Assembly (NCBI GenBank): GCA_012934845.2
Contig: WNNJ02000980.1
Coordinates: 62,001 to 126,000 of the forward strand
DNA: 64,000 nt
Direction: 5' to 3'
Source: Pomphorhynchus laevis
Taxonomy: Eukaryota > Acanthocephala > Palaeacanthocephala > Echinorhynchida > Pomphorhynchidae
In this document: positions 1 through 11,700 of the stretch, one piece after another
Layout of the letters: every line of letters starts with the position of its first letter
Position numbering within the stretch: position 1 is the first letter of the stretch
Notes under the pieces: generated by a model
Seen by the model: the letters and a program-made list of their open reading frames with translations, nothing else
Databases searched by the model: none
What the model was told of the DNA's origin: nothing
Made by a program: the position numbers and the translations under genes

Positions 1-6
1 GTTTTG

Positions 7-36
7 AAAAATACAGATCAATCCTGATCTGTATTT
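7..36. repeat. Short perfect hairpin
   Basis: Thirteen-base arms (AAAATACAGATCA and its complement) surround a four-base spacer. It is the first of several palindromes packed into the first 535 bases, upstream of the Penelope-like reverse transcriptase. No protein is encoded here. Confidence 0.7.
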
Positions 37-42
37 TAGATT

Positions 43-222
43 TTAATATCCCGGAACAATCAGGTATAGTTGAACGAAAACATATTTTGATATTTCACTA
101 GTAACTACTAACATCTTCAGAAATTAACATGTTAATGTTTATTTCTAAAGATGATAGTAGTGACTAGCAAAATATCAAAATATTTTTTTTGTTCAACCAT
201 ACCTGATTGTTCCTGGATATTA
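43..222. repeat. Long imperfect inverted repeat
   Basis: Arms of about 75 bases (roughly 43-120 and 148-222) are near-complementary: the left arm contains CAGGTATAGTTGAAC and the right arm GTTCAACCATACCTG. The centre (TTAACATGTTAA) is itself palindromic. It could be a non-coding foldback element or the terminal part of the adjacent Penelope-like element. No terminal duplication is evident, so the class is open. Confidence 0.65.
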
Positions 223-239
223 ATTTTTTTTATAAACAA

Positions 240-535
240 TTGACCCTCTACCAGAGGGTCAATTAAGGAATTAATAAACTATTAATTAACGAACTTGGAA
301 GGTTCGTTAATTAATTGACCCTCTACCAGAGGGTCAATTATTCCTTAATTATTCCTTAATTGACCCTCTACCAGAGACCCTCTGGTAGAGGGTCATTATT
401 GACCCTCTACCAGAGACCCTCTGGTAGAGGGTCAATAATTGACCCTCTACCAGAGGGTCAATTATTCCTTAATTGACCCTCTACCAGAGGGTCAATTAAG
501 GAATTAATAAACTATTAATTAACGAATTTGGAAAG
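240..535. repeat. Cluster of nested palindromes (GACCCTCTACCAGAGGGTC)
   Basis: The 19-base near-palindrome GACCCTCTACCAGAGGGTC occurs at 242, 317, 443 and about 475. At 362 and 402 it appears doubled, as GACCCTCTACCAGAG followed after three bases by its exact reverse complement. A 40-base segment starting AATTAAGGAATTAATAAAC recurs at about 261 and 492, and a further hairpin (TTAATTAACGAAC with its complement) lies at about 288-314. The cluster ends 30 bases before the Penelope-like ORF. Whether it belongs to that element's 5' end or is an independent unstable repeat cannot be decided. Confidence 0.75.
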
Positions 536-564
536 ATTATATATTTGATAAAATTAAAAATAAA

Positions 565-1962
565 ATGAAAATAACAAACAATTATAAAAGGAAAGATAAA
601 ATTAATAAAGATATGTATAAAGAACTTACTAAATTAAAGGATAACTATATAATAACAACTATTGATAAAGCTAGTAATAACTTTGTCTTCATATGCAAAA
701 AGCTTTATTATGATATACTAATGAAAGAGGTTAATTCTAATGATTTAAATGTAAATCCAGCATATGAACGTAGTGAGTTGAGGTTAGAATCAATTATTAC
801 AAGTCACTGTTCTATAATGGATAAAAAGGGTATAAAGGTTGAATTAGATAATAAAACTATACCTATATTATATTGGAATCCAAAATTACATAAAAATCCA
901 ATAAAACCTAGGTTCATATGTAGTGCGTTTAAATGTACATTAAAACCACTTTCTGTTTATATGAATAAAATGCTTAAAGTAATTAAAGCACATTTTAAAA
1001 AATATTGCAAGGTAATCGAAATTAATACTGGTATAAAACACTATTTCAGTATTAATTCTACAAAAGAATTTTTAGAACAGACAAAAGGAATAAATTTTCA
1101 AAATATAAATACATACGATTTTAGTACGCTTTATACAAATCTAGATTTAGTAGATATTAAAGAAGCGTTAGTAAAATTAATTAATCTTATATTCGGAAAA
1201 AGATATACATATATATGTTATAATAATTATAACGCCTATCTAACAAAAATTAAACCATCAAATAAATATAAATATATGGATAAAATTGAATTAATAGAAT
1301 CCTTAAATATTTTGATAAATCAAAATTATTTAAAAGTAGGGACATCTATATTTAGACAAGTAAAAGGTGTTACAATGGGTGGTAATAGTAGCCCAATTAT
1401 AGCTGACTTGTTTTTAAGCTTTATAGAATATGAATTTGTTCATAACTGTGTAAAAACTAAATCTAAACAATATAAATATATGAAATATATGTTTCGATAC
1501 ATTGATGATATATGTGTATTTAATTCTAATAATTTTTATTCAATTAGTGAGCACATTTATCCAGAAAGCCTTATTCTTAACAAAACCAATATTAATGATA
1601 AAGAAGGTGTATATCTAGATATGAACATTAAATTAACATTAACTAAAACTACTATTAATTTATATCGTAAAGATGACATATTTAAATTTACAAGAAACAT
1701 ATTTTTGCATGAGCATTCATGCATACCATATAATATAAAATATAATACATTAAATAATGAAATTTTAAGAATTGCAACAATATGTAATGATATTGGCTTT
1801 CTTCAAAATCATTTAAATAATTTAATAGATACATATTTTAAACTAGGTTACTATAAAAATAACATCAAGCAGAAAATAGTAAAATATATAAATCAACACA
1901 ATAATATAAAGAATAAATTTAAACTCTTAAGTGGCAAATTTTTATGGATGAATAATAAATAA
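565..1962 (+). CDS. Penelope-like element reverse transcriptase (GIY-YIG nuclease not seen)
   Basis: The 465-residue ORF carries Penelope-type reverse transcriptase motifs: KLHKNPIKPRFI, DFSTLYTNL at about residue 185, the GVTMGGNSSPI block at about 270 and the catalytic YIDD at about 312. These combinations distinguish Penelope-like elements from LINEs and LTR elements. The ORF starts at an ATG and is uninterrupted, but it is shorter than full-length Penelope proteins and no GIY-YIG endonuclease follows the RT. The copy is therefore endonuclease-deficient or truncated. Base composition is more AT-rich than the LINEs in this window. The structured sequence 3' of it recurs at 56.9-57.2 kb, which defines it as the element's tail. 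Confidence 0.85.
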   Translation: MKITNNYKRKDKINKDMYKELTKLKDNYIITTIDKASNNFVFICKKLYYDILMKEVNSNDLNVNPAYERSELRLESIITSHCSIMDKKGIKVELDNKTIPILYWNPKLHKNPIKPRFICSAFKCTLKPLSVYMNKMLKVIKAHFKKYCKVIEINTGIKHYFSINSTKEFLEQTKGINFQNINTYDFSTLYTNLDLVDIKEALVKLINLIFGKRYTYICYNNYNAYLTKIKPSNKYKYMDKIELIESLNILINQNYLKVGTSIFRQVKGVTMGGNSSPIIADLFLSFIEYEFVHNCVKTKSKQYKYMKYMFRYIDDICVFNSNNFYSISEHIYPESLILNKTNINDKEGVYLDMNIKLTLTKTTINLYRKDDIFKFTRNIFLHEHSCIPYNIKYNTLNNEILRIATICNDIGFLQNHLNNLIDTYFKLGYYKNNIKQKIVKYINQHNNIKNKFKLLSGKFLWMNNK

Positions 1963-1973
1963 TATACTTTGCA

Positions 1974-2172
1974 TTAGAATAAGATACTAGATAGTTATTT
2001 CAGAGGAAATACATCATTAGCATGTATTTGGCCCCGCTGCTATGTTGGGTAGAGGAGTTAGGGGCCGAAACCTGATAGCATAGCAGTTCCTCCTGATGAC
2101 CTCTAATTCTTATTCTGATACAACGCCTGTTATTTATTAGTCAATTCATAAAAATGACGTTTACTTTTAAAT

Positions 2173-2175
<3 letters not shown>
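1974..2175 (+). other. Structured tail of the Penelope-like element
   Basis: This non-coding stretch is homologous to the reverse complement of about 56935-57160. It can form an outer stem (1974-1984 with 2109-2119), a hairpin AATACAT/ATGTATT at 2008-2028, a GGCCCC/GGGGCC pairing (2030-2035 with 2061-2066) and a CTGCTATG/CATAGCAG pairing (2037-2044 with 2079-2086). The last two cross and so make a pseudoknot. The second copy keeps the pairings, with an A-U to G-C exchange in the first hairpin. Penelope-like elements are known to carry self-cleaving ribozymes in their terminal repeats. GAAAC and CTGATGA occur here, but not in hammerhead order. Confidence 0.6.
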
Positions 2176-2203
<28 letters not shown>

Positions 2204-2229
2204 ACTTGATTAAAATTATAGAAAATCTA

Positions 2230-2350
2230 AAAACAATTATTAATTCTTATTATTTAATTATTAAATTTTGATTTAGCATTATTATGTTTTGTTTATTTTA
2301 TAATTATATAACAATACGTAGACTCAGTTAGCTGATTTAATTCATTCGTT
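2230..2350 (+). repeat. Dispersed AT-rich repeat, copy 1
   Basis: The segment from AAAACAATTAT through ATTTAGCATTATT to TACGTAGACTCAGTTA recurs at about 16245-16355. It directly follows the Penelope-like tail, so it may be the outer end of that element or of another dispersed repeat. No coding capacity is seen. The following stretch to 2735 is AT-rich and shows no gene. Confidence 0.5.
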
Positions 2351-2735
2351 TTGTCATTCTAGAAATAATAAAACGATGATTCCAAATGTTATGATGTCAT
2401 CTTTAATGCAATGGAAACAGTTCCTTTTTGTAGATTATATACGTGTTATTTGATTCTTTTAGTCATTGCTATACTAATTATAAGATTTTATACAAATTAT
2501 ATTTATTTGACAATAAAATTAATAATTGAAATTTGGAAAAAATTTAACTCTACAATATAATTTAAAGTGGTCATATTTTTTGATATTTATTTAAAACAGA
2601 CTTGTAATATTTCCAACCTAGAATTTTTGGAATTTATTATCTCGATTATAAAAAATTGCAAACAAAATTTGAATTGCTAAAAATTTTATAAGCAAACCAA
2701 AACATTGAATTCCTAAATTTTGGATTTTGCTAAAT

Positions 2736-3197
2736 TTATTTATATTTTGCTAATAAGGTCTTTACTTCTTCCATCACAATGCTTTCCAATTCAACTGATT
2801 TATCACTCTTCATACAAATCCAATGAAAATCCCCATCGAACTTATTTAAGTTAAAATGATATGGTCCGGACACTGGTGATGACATCCAGATCTGACGACT
2901 AGGGGATTGCCTGTTAATTACAAAATGATGACCGTCAATGCACACTTTAAGTATAGTATCGTTGTTTGAAAGTTCAACATCCGCATCAATACTAAGATCG
3001 GGAAAACTCTCAATTTCTTTGGAAATCTTCAGATCTAATTCGTATAAAGTATCTTTAACTAGGTTTTCATATTTTGTATATGGAACAATAAAATTTGAGG
3101 GTTGTACAGAACAACTTGTACGATTAAAAGGTTTAGATGAAATCATGAATGAAGTAATGCCTTTAAATGATGAAATTCTACTCATAAGAATTTTCAT
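2736..3197 (-). CDS. FXN: Frataxin
   Basis: Frataxin is the mitochondrial matrix protein that stimulates iron-sulfur cluster assembly on the ISCU-NFS1 complex. The reading frame shows the frataxin fold in order: an acidic first helix (YENLVKDTLYELDLKISKEI), DADVELSNNDTILKV, then the hallmark strands FVINRQSPSRQIWMSSPVSGP and a C-terminal helix ending LESIVMEEVKTLLAKYK. The N-terminus (MKILMSRISSFKG...) is basic and Ser-rich, as expected of a mitochondrial presequence. The frame extends to an ATG at 3221, but TTATTTTTAG, an apparent splice acceptor, lies between the two ATGs, so the ATG at 3197 is preferred. About 153 residues, one coding exon, TAA stop. A plus-strand ORF here is only its shadow. 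Confidence 0.9.
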   Translation of the reverse strand: MKILMSRISSFKGITSFMISSKPFNRTSCSVQPSNFIVPYTKYENLVKDTLYELDLKISKEIESFPDLSIDADVELSNNDTILKVCIDGHHFVINRQSPSRQIWMSSPVSGPYHFNLNKFDGDFHWICMKSDKSVELESIVMEEVKTLLAKYK

Positions 3198-3208
3198 CGA
3201 TACAGATT

Positions 3209-3218
3209 CTAAAAATAA
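3209..3218 (-). other. Splice (possibly trans-splice) acceptor before frataxin
   Basis: On the minus strand TTATTTTTAG ends 11 nt before the preferred frataxin ATG. With no coding sequence upstream it would join either a 5' UTR exon or a spliced leader. Confidence 0.5.
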
Positions 3219-3388
3219 CATCCAGAAATGCAGGCGGATTAAGCAATATATACCGTAATACTAATTATTATATAAAAAAATTATAATGTAAATATCACAA
3301 TTTGTCAAAACACTACAGATATTTAACTGATTACGAAACGATAATACTATGTTTAGGTATACGTAATAAAAGAAAATAAATTTAATAA

Positions 3389-4835
3389 AATCAATTGGCT
3401 CTTCCAGCGTTTCATCATTAAAGCAGAGATATTAATATATTGTAGTTTATTTAATACTTTAATTTTAAAGCAGTAAAACTAAAATGAGAGAAAAACGGAG
3501 AATGAAATGTTTATTTAAACAATTTTAAAATTTAAAGATATCAGTATAAACGCAGCCTCATATAAAGTAGGCAGAACAAAAATCACTTATCAGAGTGCAT
3601 TTAAATCACTGACGGCATTTATATTGACATCAAAAATGAAAAAGTATTAATTCTGAGAAAATTTCAGTGCTGGACTAGTTTCATAAAATCAATTGGCTCT
3701 TCCAGCGTTTCATCATTAAATCAGAGATATTAATATATTGTAGTTTATTTAATACTTTAATTTTAAAGCAGTAAAACTAAAATGAGAAAAAAACGGAGAA
3801 TGAAATGTTTATTTAAACAATTTTAAAATTTAAAGATGTCAGTATAAATGCAGCCTCATATAAAGTAGGCAGAACAAAAATCACTTATCAGAGTGCATTT
3901 AAATCACTGACGGCATTTATATTGACATCAAAAATGAAAAAGTATAAATTCTGAGAAAATTTCAGTGCTGGACTAGTTTCATAAAATCAATTGGCTCTTC
4001 CAGCGTTTCATCATTAAATCAGAGATATTAATATATTGTAGTTTATTTAATACTTTAATTTTAAAGCAGTAAAACTAAAATGAGAAAAAAACGGAGAATG
4101 AAATGTTTATTTAAACAATTTTAAAATTTAAAGATGTCAGTATAAATGCAGCCTCATATAAAGTAGGCAGAACAAAAATCACTTATCAGAGTGCATTTAA
4201 ATCACTGACGGCATTTATATTGACATCAAAAATGAAAAAGTATAAATTCTGAGAAAATTTCAGTGCTGGACTAGTTTCATAAAATCAATTGGCTCTTCCA
4301 GCGTTTCATCATTAAATCAGAGATATTAATATATTGTAGTTTATTTAATACTTTAATTTTAAAGCAGTAAAACTAAAATGAGAGAAAAACGGAGAATGAA
4401 ATGTTTATTTAAACAATTTTAAAATTTAAAGATGTCAGTATAAATGCAGCCTCATATAAAGTAGGCAGAACAAAAATCACTTATCAGAGTGCATTTAAAT
4501 CACTGACGGCATTTATATTGACATCAAAAATGAAAAAGTATAAATTCTGAGAAAATTTCAGTGCTGGACTAGTTTCATAAAATCAATTGGCTCTTCCAGC
4601 GTTTCATCATTAAAGCAGAGATATTAATATATTGTAGTTTATTTAATACTTTAATTTTAAAGCAGTAAAACTAAAATGAGAGAAAAACGGAGAATGAAAT
4701 GTTTATTTAAACAATTTTAAAACTTAAGATGTCAGTATAAATGCAGCCTCATATAAAGTAGACAAAACAAAAATCACTTATCAGAGTGCATTTAAATCAC
4801 TGACGGCATTTATATTGACATCAAAAATGAAAATA
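3389..4835. repeat. Tandem satellite, 298-bp monomer, five copies
   Basis: Units begin with AATCAATTGGCTCTTCC at 3389, 3687, 3985, 4283 and 4581, an exact 298-base period. The fifth unit lacks the last 40 or so bases. Units differ by a handful of substitutions (for example GAGAGAAAAACGG against GAGAAAAAAACGG), so amplification was recent. No ORF is conserved between units. Confidence 0.92.
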
Positions 4836-4839
4836 TTAA

Positions 4840-5620
4840 TTTCGACAAATAAAAAAAATGGCAAAAAAAATCAAAAATAAAAAATATTATTGTTTATGAA
4901 TATAAACAATATTTTATCAACATTATTCAATATTATTTAAAACTCCTATCATTTATATATTATGATAAAGAATTGTATTTTCTTGTTGCCTAATTACCCT
5001 TATTAATAAATCCTGGTTGCCCAATATTTTTAATAACAATTATTCAATTATTCAAATAGCTTATTCAAGACATGAATTGTTTTCAAGTTAAATAATTTCA
5101 TCTCACAATATTTGTAAAAAAAGTCGTGTATATTTTGATTAAGAATTGTCTTTGCTTGTTGCCTTCTAACTATTTATTAATAGCATTAATTATATAATTT
5201 CGCAATTTACCTTCACAACTGAAAATTGCTTATTATTTGATAAAATATTACTTTAAAAACGCTTCTATATAAATGGATATTATATATTAATGTAATAAAG
5301 TAACATTTGTTAATAAAGTGTAATTTATACATTCTAGTATGTGCGTTTGTAATTACAGTTAAAATTGTTTAAAACGAAATGTGGAACACAAACACTTTTA
5401 TTTTTGAAATGATACATTTAAAGTTCAACAACGTAGACGTTTATGATAAATAGTGAGTGACGCTATTATTAGCGTCTAGATATCTTCAATGCACATCACC
5501 TCAAAGGACAACAACCATACACTCTGTAATCATAAGTTGCAATTAGATTCATTTTGGTTTAATAAGTGCTTACAGTAATTTGTCGTATTGATAGATGAAT
5601 TATAATATTAAGTGACAACT
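4840..5620. other. AT-rich stretch without a recognisable gene
   Basis: Contains two diverged stretches around AAGAATTGT...TTGTTGCCT (about 4970 and 5143), suggesting an old duplication. The right end should hold the 3' UTR of the hnRNP K-like gene. Confidence 0.5.
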
Positions 5621-5739
5621 TTAGGCATAGCGATCATTGCGCGATCGGCTGAATCCTCTATGTCTGTCGTAGTGCTTTGATGAAAGAGGTGATCTAGCTC
5701 TTCCTCGTCTCATATCTCTTCCATTGTCATACATGCTTC
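5621..5739 (-). CDS. hnRNPK: hnRNP K-like gene, candidate last exon
   Basis: Follows the acceptor AAATAG and encodes SMYDNGRDMRRGRARSPLSS and a further Arg/Ser-rich stretch ending RSRNDRYA and TAA. Phase and RG/RS composition continue exon 6. Assignment rests on these alone, since no KH3 lies between. Confidence 0.6.
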
Positions 5740-8700
5740 CTATTTAAAACAAAGAATAAAGAAAAGTAATTTTAATGATATTATTTGACCATGATTAAAA
5801 ATGATCGATAATTCTAACTTTATATTTTTTGACTCGATCGTAACTTTTTATCGTTTTAAAGCAATTCAATTTGTGGAAATTAAAAGCTCACTACAATAAG
5901 ATACGCTAACTAATTGATTTTAGTTTAAAATATGCTAGAAAAACATTTATCATAAACCGTAAATCACTAAATACAATTTTGAATAATTGGAACGTTAGTT
6001 AACTTGAATTATAAAATTCACCACCTATAAGAAAACTTCGTAGGCCACTAGCTTTACCATAGTTGACACCTTGCTATGTGTACAAATTGTATATTTGTAT
6101 AGATATTATACTTTAAATATTATTTATTTACGCGTAATATTAAATAATATCATTACATTATCATATTAAATTATTGTTTAGAAAATTATATTTTCAGTCT
6201 TTACATAACGCGCACTTTAAAATGACAAAATATTGAGATTAAATGACAAGGTTTGAGATAAACTTTTTAAATTTCATAAATTAATATATATGCAAAGGTT
6301 GTCGATTAAATTGTATGGCCATAAGCCAACATTTCGTCTAAAATCCAATCGTGAAGCAGGTTTAAGATATTATTGAAATTGTATATGGAAATCATTTCAT
6401 TGCAAATTGGTGAATCCTTAGATTAAAAATCAGTAATTATTCTTGTTTTTGTAATACAAAATTTTAAAAGTTGTCAGAAATGTGGGGTGGTGATTTATAG
6501 CTGCTACAAAACATTAAAATATTGAGCAATAAAATGAAATTTTAGTTGAGATAAGTGAAATATACTATATCGAACTAATTCCTGATTATTGTTTGACGTG
6601 TAAAACTAAACTCATCGATTTGGTCGGTTTATCGATTATAAGAGACTACAATACTTCTCATATTAGATCATTACAATAATTCAAAACAAAATAAAACATT
6701 TATCAAGTTTAGTCATCCCCATTATAAAAATTTAAATGTTACGAAGCAATAACTTTTATTAGTAGTTTTACTGGAACGAAAAAGAAAATAGTTCCCTCTA
6801 TTTAAAAAATACTTTTATCTATTGGGAAATATTTTCTTTTTCGTTCAAAACTTATAATCGCTAATCGAAAATAGAAGGAGATTATGGGTTTAGAGTGTAC
6901 TAACTAATGTCTATATATGGCTATCGATATATATAACGTAGATCAGCTATACACAATACGGATTTTGCTTTAAATGAATGCTTTAATTCAATGATAATAT
7001 TTCAGGCATATCATTTTTGTCAAGCAGCTCACATGAAAATAAGCAATTGAAAATTCTTCTAGAGAGCTTAATTTATTTCATTAAAGAAATTGTAGAATGC
7101 ATACCGGAATGCATACTTATAAAGTTAAAAAAATACACGAATTTAAATTTATTAATTATTTTTTAATTTTAGTACCTAAATTTTATACTTAAAGATCCAA
7201 TACAATCATATTGGTAAAACAAAGTAGAATTGCATAATGGTTAAATACTAGGTTATAATTTTCTAGGAAATGGAATGCTTTAATGCCGGATTAGCGTTTT
7301 TGTCGACTAATTTGCAAAATGATTTTGCAAACAAAAAATCAATCGAAATTGAAGTAATATAGCTCTGTCAAATATTCGGAACACAATCACGGTTCATTAT
7401 CAAGGCTCATTACTTAAATTCTGCCTGGATAAAATATTATTAGTTCAAAATTTATTAGATATTTAGTTGTATCAATAATTGTAGATCTTTAAAAGTGCGT
7501 ACTAAGAATTAGTGTTGGCCTTAACATGCCAAACAAATGTTTCTTTGTAGAATAAAATGGTTAAGTGCTAAAATTAAAATGTGGTAAAACTGAAAGGACA
7601 GTACTCTATCTAGGGTGCTCAGAAAATACACGTTGTAGTAGACAGACAGAGACTGAGCTAACCTGATGATAAGGAGGAACTGAAATGGTTTAATCGTCTG
7701 AGCATATCCATTCGTGGTGATCTATCTAAAACAGATGGACATTAGACATCCCATTTTCAATACGATTTGCAGCAAACCATCGAAAAGTCCATCGTTATTA
7801 CGCATGGTGTAATTTCTATCAGGGCTAATTAATCTTCTTCGTTTGGCGGACGTCTCACCGCCCATTAGTGGAGATTGTAGACCCCAAGGATGAGGAAGCA
7901 TGTGCATAAGGGCGTCGGCAGATTGACGATTCGAACGATAGGAATGACTTCGTCCGCCGCGTCCAACACCACTGCCGCCACCAAATCTACTACCTCGTCT
8001 GTCGGAAGCAGAAACAAATCCTCCATAGTCATCAGCAAAGAATTCATCTGCGTTATAAGGGTCATAAGGTTGAATAACTCCTTTAATTGGATGCTACAGC
8101 ACAAATTCGTTACAATATCAAAAATACAGGAGTTGGATGTCAAAATTTACCAAATGCGTCAATTGTAATGTGTCATCAATGCAATCAATCACCTGAGATA
8201 CAGGTCCTTTCAGCAAAACAACTCGATCAGTGGACAGTGGGCATCGACGAGAAAACACTTTTATGTCCAATTCAAATCGGTTTCTTAATTCTTTTACATG
8301 CTCCCCGTTGTGGCCAATGAATGGACCGGCGTGGGATTGGTGGATCAGAAATCGACATTCAACCTCTCCGTGGTCATTACGGTGATCCTTAAAGGGGTAG
8401 ATTATAAGAAAAAATAAACATTAATAAAGTGGTTACAAAACGGATTTGTTTGTCTGTTCAGTAATAATATGCCGGTTTATCGAAACCAACACCAACAAAA
8501 TATTTCTTTCATTCTTAGCCATTTAGAAATAAAATGCTAACGACCATAAATGATGATAACATATAATAATTATGGCATTGCGTATTTTAAATGCTTTTAT
8601 CTGCATTCATTCGTGTTTAATGATTCGCTTTATAAACCTTTAAAAAACTGATTAGGATCCTTGTTTATGGAAAAACCATGCCAAAGAATTTATGTGTGAT

Positions 8701-11700
8701 ATATATAGAGATAGGATATCGTTTGATTATGTCACTAATTTTAATTAACTTATAAAAATAGAGGAAAGTTTATCACTATGGAAGAATGAAAGGACTATGT
8801 AAAAGTAATTACGGAAGCTAAATATGGTAACATACTAATACATATCTTGAAACTCTACAAGATTAAAGTAATGATTTATAATTTATTAACTAATACTACG
8901 TGTGTGCATTTGACCATATAAAACATCTTAAGAGCAATTCACATCTTAGTAAAATGAAATTATTTTCATTCATCTGTTCGGTCATATATATGATTATCAT
9001 CTTGTCCATTATATCTTAAAGCAGTAGTTATAATCGAACTAAATCCATTAATATTGTTTCTCTTTTGATAATGTGAAAAATGTTTCATGTAAAGAGGCGA
9101 CAAATAATATAGAATAGGCTTTTGTGACCTATCGACTTTTCAAACAGACAAAAACAGATAAAGTTCAGTTTCTCAGCAAAGAAAACTCCCGAAATAAGAG
9201 TAATCAGCTCTTAATTATTGGTCAATTGTCAAAATGCATTTATGGAAAATTAACAAAGAACGATTCTGCTAATGTATATAGCATTTGGTTCAAATAGCGG
9301 CGGGTCGACAATAAAAATGTTAAAATGTCGAAAGTTCGTAAAGCTTTATGGTGATGATTACAATGTTTAAAAGGTTTAACGATTGTATAAAAAATGGCAA
9401 TAAAAGTTTCGATTGAGAACTGAAAGTAAAATCATAATATTATCCATTAAAAAACACTAACCCTAGAGAGAAGATTAAATACCGCCTCAAGTGTAGAACG
9501 ACAGGCATTAATAGTTCCTTTGATAATCAACAGACTTTGAAGGAAAATTTATCAAATAAATACTGATAAGCAATAGAATACCGTTCAGCACTATCGGAGT
9601 CGGGCAACTGAATGATAGTTTGTTGCTAAAATATTAAACATGAGATTAAAAATAACAATTATACTATTTGTACCTCTTCGCGAAGTTTTTTGATATTTGC
9701 ACCACCACGTCCAATCAATACTGACACATCCTAAAAACGAAAAACTTTAAATAATGGTTATATTAAAATTGGAAAATATGTAATTATAATTGTTAAACAT
9801 AAAATGATTATAGTAAGTTTCTAATTACGTTAAAATTCAAAAGCTCTAAATTTAATTGACAAATTAATCCGCTTGCAAAAAAACAAGATGATTAATACTC
9901 GTCAGCGATAATTCCACAGTTTAAGATTACAATTAGAAAATTACAAAAACTGATTAGTGGGTGAATATTAAAAACGTACTATATATAATTGAATACAAAT
10001 ATATAAAAAAAATGAAACATGAATATAATATCACAAAAATAATTGAAAAAAGGAATAATAATAAAAACAAATCCAAGTGTCATATTAATAATAATTTTCT
10101 CGTAGTTAGAGATTTAGTTAAAACAATTTTATCGTGATGGGAAACAAGAACTATTATGAATTTGTATAATGTGGATAACTCATCATGCTTTAGCAAAGGA
10201 TTTATTTCTATATGACTTAGTATTTAAGTTCATATACAAAATATATGAACTTAATAATATAATATATTATACATAAAAGTAATATACAAAAACGTATATA
10301 TACAACACCCGATCAGCCAGCCTAGTGGATAAAACGTTGAATTTGTGTTGTGAAATTTGTGATTTATAACATATGAATTTTTTCAGCAAATGATTTCTAT
10401 TATCTCAGTCGACGACGACTGAAATAAAAAGAATGACCCCTCAAAGTTCGGGCAATCAAATATTCAACAGTCCTATTGGAACATTATTTTCTTTGTGGAA
10501 TATCTACCACGTCATGTACATATCTCGCAAATCGCGTATTATGTAGCGATTTGTAGCATCCAGGAGTATCAAAAATACTATGAGGATAATCCTCATTATC
10601 CTCATAGTACCTATGAGGATAATGTCGTACAACTACCAGAAGGATTTCAAATAAAATATGCAATTTAATTAAATTAAAAACATTTATTGCAAATGGCAGA
10701 ATGGAAAAGTGATCCGATAAGTGGATAAGACACAAAAGGTAGGTTTCTAATAGATCGCAAGATGCCCGCAAGATGTCGATTAATATGCGAAGATTTTCAG
10801 CAGCGCCTACTAATAATTGTTGAGGACTCACCGTAGAATACCGATTAGTGTTTTCGCTTGACGTATATTGCAAAGGCGACTCTAAACGGTTTGAATTAGA
10901 TACATATGATCTAGACGAATCGACTAAATTAAATGGCAAATGAATTAAAATGGATGCAGATCGATTACTTTGAAATGTAGTATTCTGAGAAACCCCCGGG
11001 TTAGGCAGGAGGTTTGTATTTTTAGTTCCTACTTGACTAGTGTTAGCTGTACTATATGAGCTAGAATTAGTATTCAGAGGGTTATCGCAAAACTGCTCAT
11101 GTGCCACATTAAGCATTGGTTCTTGAAATTCGCGATAAATTATCTGTCGAACATTATATCCGCTTAGTAAACTCTCAAGATAAATCAGGGCTCTATCATG
11201 GTTTCTCGTAATTTCCTGTATAGCTGTAGGATTACGAATCATTTCCATTGCTTGACGCATTAAATCCGGATTGTTAACGAATTGTGAAACCTCGTGGTTC
11301 TGCTCCATCACTCTTTGCATTTGTGGATTGTTAAGCTTAATTGAACTAAGCAATGCAGGATTACTCATAAGTCCTTGAGCCAAATTATTACTTAGAAGAT
11401 TTTGAATTGCATCTGGATTAGTCTGAATAGTGCCAAAAATATTTTGTTGTATTTCAGTAAAATTTGAATTTCCAAATGGAAGGTTCGAAAATGGTGCAAG
11501 TGGTAATCTGGAAAATGTTGCAGTTCCATCATTATTTTGATCAATATTTGGTTGATGCGATATCAACCCCTCCTTAATTGTTGGTGAGTGCTGAAGCGAC
11601 AAAGAAGCATTATATGATTGTTTAGATGTTGAGTGATATGCCGAAGGTCGTCGTGGAGACATGAGTTGCAGGACAGGCATACCAACCTCAGAATGGTCGT

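Noticed and set aside
2061-2100. Canonical hammerhead ribozyme (GAAAC and CTGATGA present)
   Set aside because: The core boxes occur in the wrong order, and the 21 bases between them cannot hold stem III, the cleavage site and stem I.
2938-3258. Plus-strand 106-codon ORF
   Set aside because: It is antisense to frataxin with no motif of its own.
3389-4835. Schistosome-type ribozyme satellite
   Set aside because: GAAACGC appears on the minus strand, but no CUGAUGA box or matching stems could be placed in the monomer.
7865-8168. Overlapping 92-codon ORFs on both strands
   Set aside because: Shadows of hnRNP K exons 5 and 6; the spliced frame explains the sequence.
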